Virus record (IMG/VR): IMGVR_UViG_3300009506_000160 | Coordinates: 1-27,081 of that record | DNA from: a virus | Strand: one strand, 5' to 3' | Length of the DNA: 27,081 nucleotides | In this document: positions 21,652 through 27,081 of the stretch, one piece after another | How positions within the stretch are numbered: the first letter of the stretch is position 1 | Layout of the letters: each line of letters starts with the position of its first letter | Position numbers and translations under genes: made by a program | The notes under the pieces: model-generated | Database searches by the model: none | Seen by the model: only the letters and a program-made list of their open reading frames with translations | Told to the model about the DNA's origin: nothing

Positions 21652-21669
21652 AAACAACATGGAGGAATT

Positions 21670-21939
21670 ATGTTTAGAATTAAAACGACTACTATGGAAG
21701 GAAAAATCTTTCTAAGCCCTTTCGTATATGAAAGACATGAAGCAGAAAAACTCGTATCAAATCTTTCAACTTGGCACCATCTTCCTAAATTCGAGATAGT
21801 TCCAGTAAATGGCTATCCTTCAGCAGCACAACTTCCTGAAGATAAGGTTATGACTGATAATGATATCCAAAAAGCTGAATATGCTTGGATAGGGTATGGC
21901 TATAGACAGAAGAATAAAGAAGCATTAACTGATAATTAA
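21670..21939 (+). CDS. Small hypothetical protein (89 aa)
   Basis: GGAGG four bases before the ATG at 21670 sets the start; an upstream ATG at 21643 lies inside the third hairpin and is unlikely. The product has a beta-like N-terminus (M-F-R-I-K-T-T-T-M-E-G-K-I-F-L-S-P-F-V-Y), a helix (H-E-A-E-K-L-V-S-N-L), W-H-H-L-P-K-F-E-I-V-P-V-N and a Tyr/Lys-rich C-terminus. No family is recognised. Confidence 0.55.
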   Translation: MFRIKTTTMEGKIFLSPFVYERHEAEKLVSNLSTWHHLPKFEIVPVNGYPSAAQLPEDKVMTDNDIQKAEYAWIGYGYRQKNKEALTDN

Positions 21940-22081
21940 ATATTGTTTGCCGTAGGACATAGATTCCTTTTGCCACTGGTTAAAATTGTCAGAGCAAAAT
22001 CTTTGAAAACTCTCAATAATTAAGTAAAAGGCAAGAAATATGACAGGTTGCAGTGGAGGCAATTTAAAAGGAGGTGAGAAT

Positions 22082-22450
22082 ATGAAGAAAGCACTATGTG
22101 CTTTCATCCCGTTGGTGATTATGGCTTGTGGGCATAGCCCTCTGTACAGCACAAAGGATTTATGCTCATTTAAGTTTTCAGATGACATGAAAAGATACCA
22201 GAGCTGTATGGATGAGCAAGTAGCTTACGCAAGAAAGATGTACACTAAGCTTATTTACCTTAACATCATCGATGAGGATGGAAAAACATTACCCTACGCT
22301 AAAAGTAGAGTTGAGTACAAGATTTTTAATGTTTGTTGGATGATTAACCAGCCAGACTACTGGCTAACTAATTACTGTTTCGATACCTATTTAAATGACT
22401 ACGAAAAAACAGGAAGATGGGGGCTTAACACACCATCGTGGCAGTGGTAA
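22082..22450 (+). CDS. Small lipoprotein (122 aa)
   Basis: AAAGGAGGTGAGAAT precedes the ATG at 22082, which is preferred over the ATG at 22040. The start M-K-K-A-L-C-A-F-I-P-L-V-I-M-A-C-G-H is a signal peptide ending in a lipobox (I-M-A-C), predicting lipidation at Cys16 and an envelope location. The mature part has several Cys and a Tyr/Trp-rich C-terminus (W-G-L-N-T-P-S-W-Q-W), and helices with M-D-E-Q-V-A-Y-A-R-K-M-Y. No family is recognised. It could be an exclusion or lysis lipoprotein (inference). It overlaps the sulfotransferase-like gene by 56 nt. Confidence 0.65.
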   Translation: MKKALCAFIPLVIMACGHSPLYSTKDLCSFKFSDDMKRYQSCMDEQVAYARKMYTKLIYLNIIDEDGKTLPYAKSRVEYKIFNVCWMINQPDYWLTNYCFDTYLNDYEKTGRWGLNTPSWQW

Positions 22451-23015
22451 GATAATCATTGCTGGATCAGGAAGAGCTGGAACTTCGTTTCTTGTAAAAC
22501 TACTCACAAGACTCGGATTCGATACAGGTATAAGACCGTATGAAGAGCACTTCTCCCCCGAAACTAGGGCAGGTTGCGAGTTATGGTTAGACATGGATGA
22601 CTTAGAAAACCTGCCCTATATAACTAAAGCCCCCATTCTTTCATTCAGCATGAGAAAAGTAATTGAAAGCACAAATGTTGAATGTGTAATAATTCCTATA
22701 CGAAATATCAACGTTGCCGCTGAATCAAGGATAGATGTAGATTTACATTGGGATGAGCCTTCATACATGGTCAACCCTAAACTTGATGATCTTGCAAAGC
22801 AGACTATACTGAATGCTATGGCAATAGGGTTTACTGTTGAAGCTTGTGTTGTGACAGGGACAAAATTTGTTATAATGAGATTTCCAGATTTTGTAAAAAT
22901 AAAAGGCTACTGCCACTCATGTCTTTCAAAAGCAGGTCTTCCTGTTGACTCTGCTAAATTTAGCAGGGTTTTTGACAAGACTGTAGACTTGAATTTGATA
23001 AAATTTAAGGGGTAA
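22395..23015 (+). CDS. Sulfotransferase-like P-loop protein
   Basis: The 206-aa product has I-I-I-A-G-S-G-R-A-G-T-S-F-L (21-33), the 5'-phosphosulfate loop of sulfotransferases (PAPS binding) with a helix after it. A later strand reads V-I-I-P-I-R-N-I-N-V-A-A-E-S-R, matching the 3'-phosphate-binding R...S-R segment. The spacing and size fit small PAPS-dependent sulfotransferases, though generic nucleotide kinases also carry similar loops. Only one in-frame ATG is available before the loop, so the gene overlaps the lipoprotein gene by 56 nt. It would sulfate a sugar or peptide, unknown which. A C-terminal C-H-S-C is also seen. Confidence 0.65.
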   Translation: MTTKKQEDGGLTHHRGSGKIIIAGSGRAGTSFLVKLLTRLGFDTGIRPYEEHFSPETRAGCELWLDMDDLENLPYITKAPILSFSMRKVIESTNVECVIIPIRNINVAAESRIDVDLHWDEPSYMVNPKLDDLAKQTILNAMAIGFTVEACVVTGTKFVIMRFPDFVKIKGYCHSCLSKAGLPVDSAKFSRVFDKTVDLNLIKFKG

Positions 23016-23017
23016 AA

Positions 23018-23260
23018 ATGAGCGAAATAAAAAGAGATGTCTGTCCACTAATGTCCATTATTCATGGTGAAGAAACAAACTGTATACTGACAAGGTGTAA
23101 TTGGTATGTTCGGGCAAAGCAAGAATTCAACATTGGCGATGAATGTTTATTCGTCGGAATTAACAGAAACTTACTTGATACTTGGCTAACAATGAGAAAA
23201 GCACAAGATGATGCAAAGCAAGAATCAGACATACAGAGAGCACTTAAAAAAATTAATTGA
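23018..23260 (+). CDS. Small Cys-rich protein (80 aa)
   Basis: The start lies two bases after the previous stop with AAGGGG upstream. Cysteines are at D-V-C-P-L, N-C-I-L-T-R-C-N-W and D-E-C-L-F; the second half is a charged helix (T-M-R-K-A-Q-D-D-A-K-Q-E-S-D-I-Q-R-A-L-K-K). Zinc binding is possible but not shown. It overlaps the next gene by 53 nt in another frame. Confidence 0.5.
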   Translation: MSEIKRDVCPLMSIIHGEETNCILTRCNWYVRAKQEFNIGDECLFVGINRNLLDTWLTMRKAQDDAKQESDIQRALKKIN

Positions 23261-23390
23261 GGCACATGTTGGCAAGATTGTAGTTTTATTAGTTGGCATT
23301 GCTGTATTGGCTTTCTGGCTAATAACACGACCTGTACTATGGTTAATTGTGATCAGCTACATGCTTGCTAAATACTTTATGATGCAGTAA
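23208..23390 (+). CDS. Small membrane protein, two TM segments (60 aa)
   Basis: A basic N-terminus is followed by I-V-V-L-L-V-G-I-A-V-L-A-F-W-L-I and V-L-W-L-I-V-I-S-Y-M-L-A, giving two likely membrane helices joined by T-R-P. The only good start is the ATG pair at 23208-23213 inside the previous gene, with a weak ribosome binding site, so translation is probably coupled. Size and topology suit a small holin or accessory membrane protein, but no family is recognised. Confidence 0.5.
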   Translation: MMQSKNQTYREHLKKLIEAHVGKIVVLLVGIAVLAFWLITRPVLWLIVISYMLAKYFMMQ

Positions 23391-23393
23391 TTC

Positions 23394-23459
23394 TTGGCAG
23401 GGTGGCGGCAAAAGGTGTCTGCTTGGAGGAAAGCAGCGTTCAAACTGTCACCCTGTCAA
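23394..23459 (+). ncRNA. 66-nt hairpin with SD-like GGAGGA apical loop
   Basis: Bases 23394-23408 pair with 23445-23459 over 15 contiguous positions (three G-U). Inside, CTGCTT (23419-23424) pairs with AAGCAG (23431-23436) around loop GGAGGA. An internal loop (C-AAAAGG-TGT / CGTTCAAA) separates the stems. It fills the gap between two genes and ends 4 nt before the AAGGAGG of the next gene. No U-tract follows. A cis-regulator, processing site or small RNA is possible. Confidence 0.55.
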
Positions 23460-23478
23460 TGTTTAAGGAGGTGATGTA

Positions 23479-24006
23479 GTGAAGATAAATGAATATGGAG
23501 AATTTGTACCAGACAAAAATAGACCTAAGAGAAAACTTGACTCAGAGGAAAAGGCTTTCCATGAATACACCAAACCTGAGAGGGTCAAGATGTCCAAGAA
23601 CTTCGAGAAAATATATCTTGGAGTAAAAGGCAAAAAGAAGCACGAAGTTGTATACAGATTAATGGTTCCAGGTGGGTGGCTGGTAGCAACAGATATATAT
23701 AAAGAGGACTCTGATATGCTTGAGTTGGATATATCTGTATTTGTACCAGATCCAGAACACAAGTGGAGACCAGGTCTTGACCCTCATGGAGAGAAAGAGA
23801 AGATACCTGAGAGAGAAAATCCAAAAGAGCCTGCCTACAAATTAGGCACTAACCAGATACAAGAAATATCACACACACAGCCTTGGAAAATAAGGTTGAA
23901 TTATGGCTACATAACAGAAGTTGGAGACATTATCCACGTCTATGGCAGACCTTGTAAAGTTTTACATGTTGTAAACTCAAGAGTAATTGAAGTGGAGGGG
24001 CTATGA
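23479..24006 (+). CDS. VPGGW-motif protein A (175 aa), tandem paralogue
   Basis: The GTG at 23479 lies seven bases after AAGGAGG. The protein has an N-terminal R-P-K-R-K-L-D motif, then Y-R-L-M-V-P-G-G-W-L-V and V-F-V-P-D-P-E-H-K-W-R-P-G-L-D-P, a Glu/Lys-rich linker, and a C-terminal beta domain (V-G-D-I-I-H-V-Y-G-R-P-C-K-V-L-H-V-V). The next gene encodes a related protein with the same order. Short phage proteins with V-P-G-G-W-L and F-V-P-D occur often in early regions and have no known function. It overlaps the paralogue by 4 nt. Confidence 0.6.
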   Translation: MKINEYGEFVPDKNRPKRKLDSEEKAFHEYTKPERVKMSKNFEKIYLGVKGKKKHEVVYRLMVPGGWLVATDIYKEDSDMLELDISVFVPDPEHKWRPGLDPHGEKEKIPERENPKEPAYKLGTNQIQEISHTQPWKIRLNYGYITEVGDIIHVYGRPCKVLHVVNSRVIEVEGL

Positions 24007-24491
24007 CAGAAAGACCAAGAAGAAGAATTGATGGTGAAAGAGAAGACACAGAAAAAGACTGTTATGATTTCTCTGAAAGAGTAAAAAGATCAAAGGGTTA
24101 TGAAAATGTAAAATTAACAGATGGATACATACTTAAACGCCTAATGGTACCAGGTGGATGGATAGTCAGGTGCTATAAAAATACTGGTGTATCTATCTGC
24201 TTTTACCCCGATAAATATCACCGCTGGCAACCAGGAAATGACCCAGTGTGGATAGAGGAAGGAGAGATTTTACAAGAGCCAAAACTACAAAGACCAAAAA
24301 TTGAAAACAAAAAATCTGTATACACTTTTGATGACTCAAATATTCATTACATATCAACGAAATTTCCAGGGAGGATAGTATTAGAAGAACCAATGATTTT
24401 ATCAATTAAAGATGTCGTAACTATAAAAGGAAGATTGTGTGAAGTGGTTGATATAATTTCTGGAACAACATTTGTTGTAAGGGGGATATGA
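24003..24491 (+). CDS. VPGGW-motif protein B (162 aa), tandem paralogue
   Basis: The start overlaps the first paralogue by 4 nt (ATGA). It keeps the order R-P-R-R-R-I-D, R-L-M-V-P-G-G-W-I-V, C-F-Y-P-D-K-Y-H-R-W-Q-P-G-N-D-P, then the C-terminal domain I-K-D-V-V-T-I-K-G-R-L-C-E-V-V-D-I-I. The paralogues differ mainly in the linker and one short insertion after the W. Duplication inside a phage operon followed by divergence is the likely origin. No function is known. Confidence 0.6.
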   Translation: MTERPRRRIDGEREDTEKDCYDFSERVKRSKGYENVKLTDGYILKRLMVPGGWIVRCYKNTGVSICFYPDKYHRWQPGNDPVWIEEGEILQEPKLQRPKIENKKSVYTFDDSNIHYISTKFPGRIVLEEPMILSIKDVVTIKGRLCEVVDIISGTTFVVRGI

Positions 24492-24643
24492 TGGAAGACA
24501 AAATGTTAAATCTCATCTACGCTGTAATAGTTGGTACAGCATCAGGCAGAGTTGTCGTCTCTGACATCTGGGATGACGAGGAAATTGTAAAATGGCTAAT
24601 AGAAATTTATTTGGGAGAGGTGAGTGATGATTTTTCTGACTGA
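24491..24643 (+). CDS. Tiny acidic protein (50 aa)
   Basis: The ATG overlaps the previous stop by one base (TGATG), with AAGGGGG upstream; ATG at 24488 is an in-frame alternative. The product reads M-L-N-L-I-Y-A-V-I-V-G-T-A, then W-D-D-E-E-I-V-K-W-L-I-E-I-Y, ending acidic. It is the first of five coupled tiny genes. Its end overlaps the next gene in another frame by 17 nt. No family is recognised. Confidence 0.5.
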   Translation: MEDKMLNLIYAVIVGTASGRVVVSDIWDDEEIVKWLIEIYLGEVSDDFSD

Positions 24644-24785
24644 AGACATGGCTGATAAGAGAAAGGACACAGAGAGGATTTCTGCTGAGTCACTACAAGA
24701 GGCAGAATTGATTGCAACTACAAAAGGTCTTATTGTGATCGGAGAACTTATATGGGAACACCTAATATACGAGGAGGGTGAGTGA
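24627..24785 (+). CDS. Tiny helical acidic protein (52 aa)
   Basis: GGGAGAGGTGAGTG precedes the ATG at 24627, which lies within the end of the previous gene. The peptide is charged and helical (D-K-R-K-D-T-E-R-I-S-A-E-S-L-Q-E-A-E-L-I-A) and ends L-I-Y-E-E-G-E. The last codons double as the ribosome binding site of the next gene. Function unknown. Confidence 0.45.
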   Translation: MIFLTEDMADKRKDTERISAESLQEAELIATTKGLIVIGELIWEHLIYEEGE

Positions 24786-24946
24786 TGGAAAAGAAATGTA
24801 GCAAGTGTGAAAACAAAGCAAACTTCATCATATATGCGAAAGATGAAAAATACTATCTGTGTAAAGATTGCTTTAATCTGCTTGATGAAATTATGAGATC
24901 TGACAAAGATGTAAGATATGTCAGCCCAATAGAGGAGGGTGAGTGA
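24785..24946 (+). CDS. Tiny zinc-finger-like protein (53 aa)
   Basis: The ATG overlaps the previous stop (TGATG). Two C-x-x-C pairs are seen, C-S-K-C (5-8) and C-K-D-C (26-29), spaced like a small treble-clef or zinc-ribbon knuckle, followed by a helix (N-L-L-D-E-I-M-R-S). The end is again E-E-G-E. Zinc binding is inferred from spacing; partner unknown. Confidence 0.55.
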   Translation: MEKKCSKCENKANFIIYAKDEKYYLCKDCFNLLDEIMRSDKDVRYVSPIEEGE

Positions 24947-25146
24947 TGCCACTATACTATGTAGAAACAGATCAAGGCTGCGGAATACGCTATGCTAAAA
25001 ACATACAACAAGCAAGAAAGAACTTGCTTGAGGCTGAAGGCTACAACCATGCCAGAGGTGTGCGGAAAGCCACCAAAGAGGATATCAATTGGGTCAGAGG
25101 CATGGGAGGCTACATACCTGATATGGGAAAGAGAAAGGGGGAGTGA
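24946..25146 (+). CDS. Small basic protein (66 aa)
   Basis: GAGGAGGGTGAGTG leads into the ATG at 24946, which overlaps the previous stop by one base. The product has a strand (L-Y-Y-V-E-T-D), I-R-Y-A-K-N-I-Q-Q-A-R-K-N-L-L-E-A-E-G-Y and a V-R-K-A-T-K-E-D-I-N-W-V-R-G segment. The order resembles short phage proteins with a 'yAkni.qAr......g......r.at..di.w...mgg' layout; function unknown. Confidence 0.55.
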   Translation: MPLYYVETDQGCGIRYAKNIQQARKNLLEAEGYNHARGVRKATKEDINWVRGMGGYIPDMGKRKGE

Positions 25147-25442
25147 TGGCTAAATGCACATCTACAATGAAGCTTTTAAGAAAACTAGACTGTGAAACTG
25201 AAAAACAACCTGTATGTAAAGATGCCCTCGAAAGGCACGAACCTAAAGTGATCCAATTGAGAAACATGTTGAACAAGCTTGAATCTGTAAAAAAGCAACT
25301 AACAAGTATCAAACTGTACAGGAACTACAGACATGACATGTTGTATGAAATCAACTCATCAATCAAAGCATTGAAAAAAGAAATCAAAGCTGTAAAAGAC
25401 TCTTGGCCACACGAGCCACCACTAATTGGTGTACTGCTCTGA
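25146..25442 (+). CDS. Coiled-coil protein (98 aa)
   Basis: The ATG at 25146 overlaps the previous stop (TGATG) and follows GGGGGAG. The product has three early cysteines (K-C, D-C-E, V-C-K-D) and a long charged helical stretch (K-V-I-Q-L-R-N-M-L-N-K-L-E-S-V-K-K-Q-L) with heptad-like leucines, then S-S-I-K-A-L-K-K-E-I-K-A-V-K. It is the last of the coupled small genes. No family is recognised. Confidence 0.5.
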   Translation: MAKCTSTMKLLRKLDCETEKQPVCKDALERHEPKVIQLRNMLNKLESVKKQLTSIKLYRNYRHDMLYEINSSIKALKKEIKAVKDSWPHEPPLIGVLL

Positions 25443-25518
25443 TAATGGTGCCCTTTCTGTTGAGACTGCTTACATTTGGTATAAAGAAAATGAGATACTA
25501 TTGAAAGGATGGTGAATT

Positions 25519-26397
25519 ATGTTTGCCCACCAAGTATTAGAACAAATTGAGATGCAAGCAAGCCACATAAAGAGGACAAAACGCAATGAGCTACCAGATG
25601 ACCAAGGTGGCCACTATTTCAGGCTCATAGTTGAGCTGCCTGATGTAATAAGGTCATCATTCAAATTCCATATTGAAAGTTACAAGAAAACAAGGGAAAC
25701 ATTCCAACACCTTGCTGGGTCAAGGCTGTTTTTTGACAATTCCGAATTCATAAAAATGCCCTATGACATGATATGGCTCGACTATATTGTTGATGAATTT
25801 GGTAACCCTTCACCAGATGAAGTATCCGTGTCAAAAAGAGCAATACTTGCCATCAAAGCAGACAACTATGATGATGTGCTATTCATGTACAGCTTCCACA
25901 AATACAATGAATGGATTCTGTCTCCAGTAGCATACAGGATCATAATAGGAAGGCATGCTTATGATGGAAGCGGAAACATAAAACCTATACAACTTGCAGA
26001 TATACCAGATTTTAATGTGCAAAAAGCCATTGATGATGATGTAGTTGATATGAATACACTCAGCAACTTCCTAATGTTGATCAACTGTAAAAACATCAAA
26101 GGTGTTACTGTGCCTGCCCCTGAAAGACTTAACAGGAAGAGGTTGGCAAAAGGAAGAGTGCCTATATTTACATACAAGGTGTTGAATGTTGTAATTCCTA
26201 AAAGTAAGAGCAAAAGCAACCCAACAAGCTCTGGTGAGACTGTGAGGCTGCACTTCTGCCGTGGGCATTTCAAAATGTATACAAAGGATAAGCCTCTCTT
26301 TGGTAAACATGTTGGCTTGTATTGGTGGCAACCGCATGTGCGTGGTGATGCAGGGAAAGGCTTTGTTGAAAAGGACTATAATGTGGCTGTGGAGTGA
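25519..26397 (+). CDS. Conserved phage protein with WWQPHVRG motif (292 aa)
   Basis: The protein is soluble and mixed alpha/beta. The C-terminal signature is H-F-C-R-G-H-F-K-M-Y-T-K-D-K-P-L-F-G-K-H-V-G-L-Y-W-W-Q-P-H-V-R-G followed by K-D-Y. I recall this signature from many phage and prophage hypothetical proteins; the conserved His, Cys, Arg and Trp suggest metal binding or catalysis, but no function is known to me. GGATGGTGAATT precedes the ATG. The gene is 76 bp downstream of the small-gene run, and its 3' end lies in a 21-bp direct repeat. Confidence 0.65.
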   Translation: MFAHQVLEQIEMQASHIKRTKRNELPDDQGGHYFRLIVELPDVIRSSFKFHIESYKKTRETFQHLAGSRLFFDNSEFIKMPYDMIWLDYIVDEFGNPSPDEVSVSKRAILAIKADNYDDVLFMYSFHKYNEWILSPVAYRIIIGRHAYDGSGNIKPIQLADIPDFNVQKAIDDDVVDMNTLSNFLMLINCKNIKGVTVPAPERLNRKRLAKGRVPIFTYKVLNVVIPKSKSKSNPTSSGETVRLHFCRGHFKMYTKDKPLFGKHVGLYWWQPHVRGDAGKGFVEKDYNVAVE

Positions 26398-26404
26398 ATT
26401 CATT
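26384..26404. repeat. 21-bp direct repeat, copy 1 (overlaps gene end)
   Basis: This 21-bp sequence, containing the stop codon of the 292-aa gene and an EcoRI-like GAATTC, is repeated without mismatch at 26454-26474, 70 bp further on. Flanks differ. It may be a recombination or replication feature or an assembly trace. Confidence 0.7.
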
Positions 26405-26511
26405 GTATTTGTGCTCTTATACTAACCTTTGTAATAGTTGGATGAGTTTGATTTGGCTGTGGAGTGAATTCATTAGGATGGGTAGAAAATGTGTCACAGA
26501 GGTACACTCTG
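26398..26511. other. Non-coding stretch before the composition break
   Basis: This stretch has normal CA and TG frequencies like the phage genes and holds the second copy of the 21-bp repeat. I see no gene, tRNA or terminator with a clear U-tract in it. Confidence 0.5.
26454..26474. repeat. 21-bp direct repeat, copy 2
   Basis: Perfect second copy of the repeat at 26384-26404, starting 70 bp downstream. It lies 38 bp before the abrupt change of composition. Confidence 0.7.
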
Positions 26512-26602
26512 GGGACGACGAAGGGTATAGGGGGGGTCTTTAAAATAAATAGAAAAAATCTATAGGGTATCGAAAAAAAGAATCGTTATAAAATTCTATA
26601 AG

Positions 26603-26621
26603 TATCTAATATTATTAGATA
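26603..26621. repeat. 19-bp palindrome in the AT-rich end
   Basis: TATCTAATA and TATTAGATA are perfect 9-bp arms around one T. It lies in low-complexity AT-rich sequence; meaning unknown. Confidence 0.45.
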
Positions 26622-26755
26622 TTCTTTACGTTAAAGAAGTAATTAATATTCTTAATTATATTAGATAGTTATTTATATTTAAGCTATAGCTAAAAGATAT
26701 GTTTACTTCTCGAAATACTACTTAAAAGAAAAATTTATATCGGTCTATTAAAAGT

Positions 26756-26919
26756 CCTTATATAGTATAGGATAGCGGAGTCTATCTCTCTAAAGCCCTA
26801 TATAGCTTAAGATAGCGTATAGGTATATATAAAGTAATTTATCGCTAAATATCGGATTAGGGCTAAAAATAAAAGTTAAAGTACCGCTTACGGAATCCCT
26901 TTAATAGTAAAGGATAGCG
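26756..26919. repeat. Three diverged copies of a motif ending GATAGCG
   Basis: Copies end at 26777, 26817 and 26919, each of the form CCTnnATAGnnnAnGATAGCG with a few differences. All lie in the CA/TG-depleted segment and look like decayed copies of one repeat, as expected if the segment is mutated repetitive DNA. Confidence 0.4.
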
Positions 26920-27081
26920 AAGACGGCTCTCGTAAATCCTTTAATAATCGTTTATAGATTAAATAGAGATATTCGATTTTAAGAATAGATATAGTCTATA
27001 GAATAGACCGATAAAATAAACTATACTAATTTAATATAGAATAGATTTATAGGAATAAGATTTAAAAACCGATTTAATATA

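Larger units (their letters stand above)
21311..21669 (+). other. 360-bp gene-free stretch with split tRNA and hairpins
   Basis: No convincing gene lies here. The stretch holds, in order, short AGCTTTAGC-type repeats bracketed by GGGTCA (21314-21319) and TGACCC (21366-21371), which could pair; a tRNA 3' half followed by its 5' half; and three strong hairpins. The strand is set by the tRNA halves and flanking genes. The whole may be one structured noncoding transcript. Confidence 0.6.
26512..27081. other. Gene-free AT-rich segment with RIP-like CA/TG depletion
   Basis: Over 570 bases there is no CA and one TG (26700-26701), while AC plus GT occur about 30 times, CG about 18 times and TA is very frequent. 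No ORF of note is present. This signature (CpA to TpA on both strands, CpG kept) is that of fungal repeat-induced point mutation. It begins abruptly at about 26512 and is unlike the other 26.5 kb. A chimeric join to fungal repeat DNA is the simplest explanation. Confidence 0.7.

Noticed and set aside
21311-21669. Two-piece (permuted) tmRNA
   Set aside because: The 5' half has a full canonical D arm, which tmRNA lacks, and no tag ending in an ALAA-like sequence follows it. The GCTTTAGCTTAT codons upstream are on the wrong side for a tag.
21311-21669. Group I or group II intron splitting the tRNA
   Set aside because: I could not see the group I P/Q/R/S core or a group II domain V. A degenerate intron cannot be excluded by eye.
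21515-21715. 66-aa plus-strand ORF
   Set aside because: It runs through the hairpin cluster and out of frame into the next gene, has odd Trp/Arg-rich composition and no ribosome binding site.
23394-23459. tRNA gene (GGCAGGG/CCCTGTC ends and TTCAAAC loop)
   Set aside because: Only about 62 nt, no D arm, poor T stem; a continuous 15-bp stem explains the pairing better.
1-27081. CRISPR array, diversity-generating retroelement, insertion sequence, integrase or att site
   Set aside because: No regularly spaced repeats, no reverse transcriptase or template/variable pair, no transposase or recombinase motifs were seen. The tRNA 3' half might recall an attP core, but without an integrase this is not supported.
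26512-27081. Phage replication origin
   Set aside because: AT-rich and palindromic, but the CA/TG depletion and abrupt boundary are better explained by foreign or mutated repeat DNA.

Overview
The window looks like a piece of a tailed double-stranded DNA phage (Caudoviricetes) from an AT-rich bacterial host. The evidence is a leftward virion module with small and large terminase, HK97-type portal, HK97-type prohead protease and HK97-fold major capsid protein, and a divergent rightward replication and accessory module. Ribosome binding sites are strong AAGGAGG types, genes are tightly packed, and many stops and starts overlap as ATGA or TGATG. I cannot name the host. I see no integrase, recognisable tail tube or tape-measure gene, canonical endolysin, or DNA polymerase, so the window is probably an incomplete genome.

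Leftward module (about 13850 down to 1, minus strand): a small regulator with a helix-turn-helix-like N-terminus and a ribbon-helix-helix-like C-terminus (13430-13846) comes first. It is followed by TerS, TerL (with a cysteine knuckle in the nuclease half), portal, protease with a long acidic scaffold-like tail, major capsid protein and a probable decoration protein. Next come a Cys/Trp-rich unknown, a beta-helix virion protein, a GT-A-like glycosyltransferase, a hexapeptide-repeat acyltransferase, small virion proteins, a one-TM protein, a Fis-type HTH protein, a papain-like (MOA-related) cysteine peptidase and a lipoprotein carrying phage fibre/decoration-type sequence.

Rightward module (14014-26397, plus strand): DnaB-like helicase, SNF2/DEAH-type helicase, a C4 zinc-finger/TOPRIM primase, a nitroreductase, a DEDDh exonuclease and a conserved 250-aa protein of unknown function. 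After a 360-bp gene-free stretch come a lipoprotein, a sulfotransferase-like P-loop protein, small membrane and Cys-rich proteins, a pair of tandem paralogues, a run of five tiny translationally coupled genes, and a 292-aa protein with a WWQPHVRG motif. The host polymerase is probably recruited by phage helicases and primase (inference).

The most unusual part is 21311-21669. There the 3' half of a tRNA (variable loop, T arm, acceptor strand, encoded CCA) lies UPSTREAM of a perfectly matching 5' half (acceptor strand, U8A9, canonical D arm), 12 nt apart. That is the arrangement of a circularly permuted tRNA gene. It is followed by three long hairpins. A second structured element, a 66-nt hairpin with an SD-like GGAGGA loop, sits at 23394-23459.

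The last 570 bases (26512-27081) have a completely different composition: no CA and one TG dinucleotide, many TA, and CG retained. This resembles fungal repeat-induced point mutation (RIP), so the right end may be a chimeric join rather than phage DNA.
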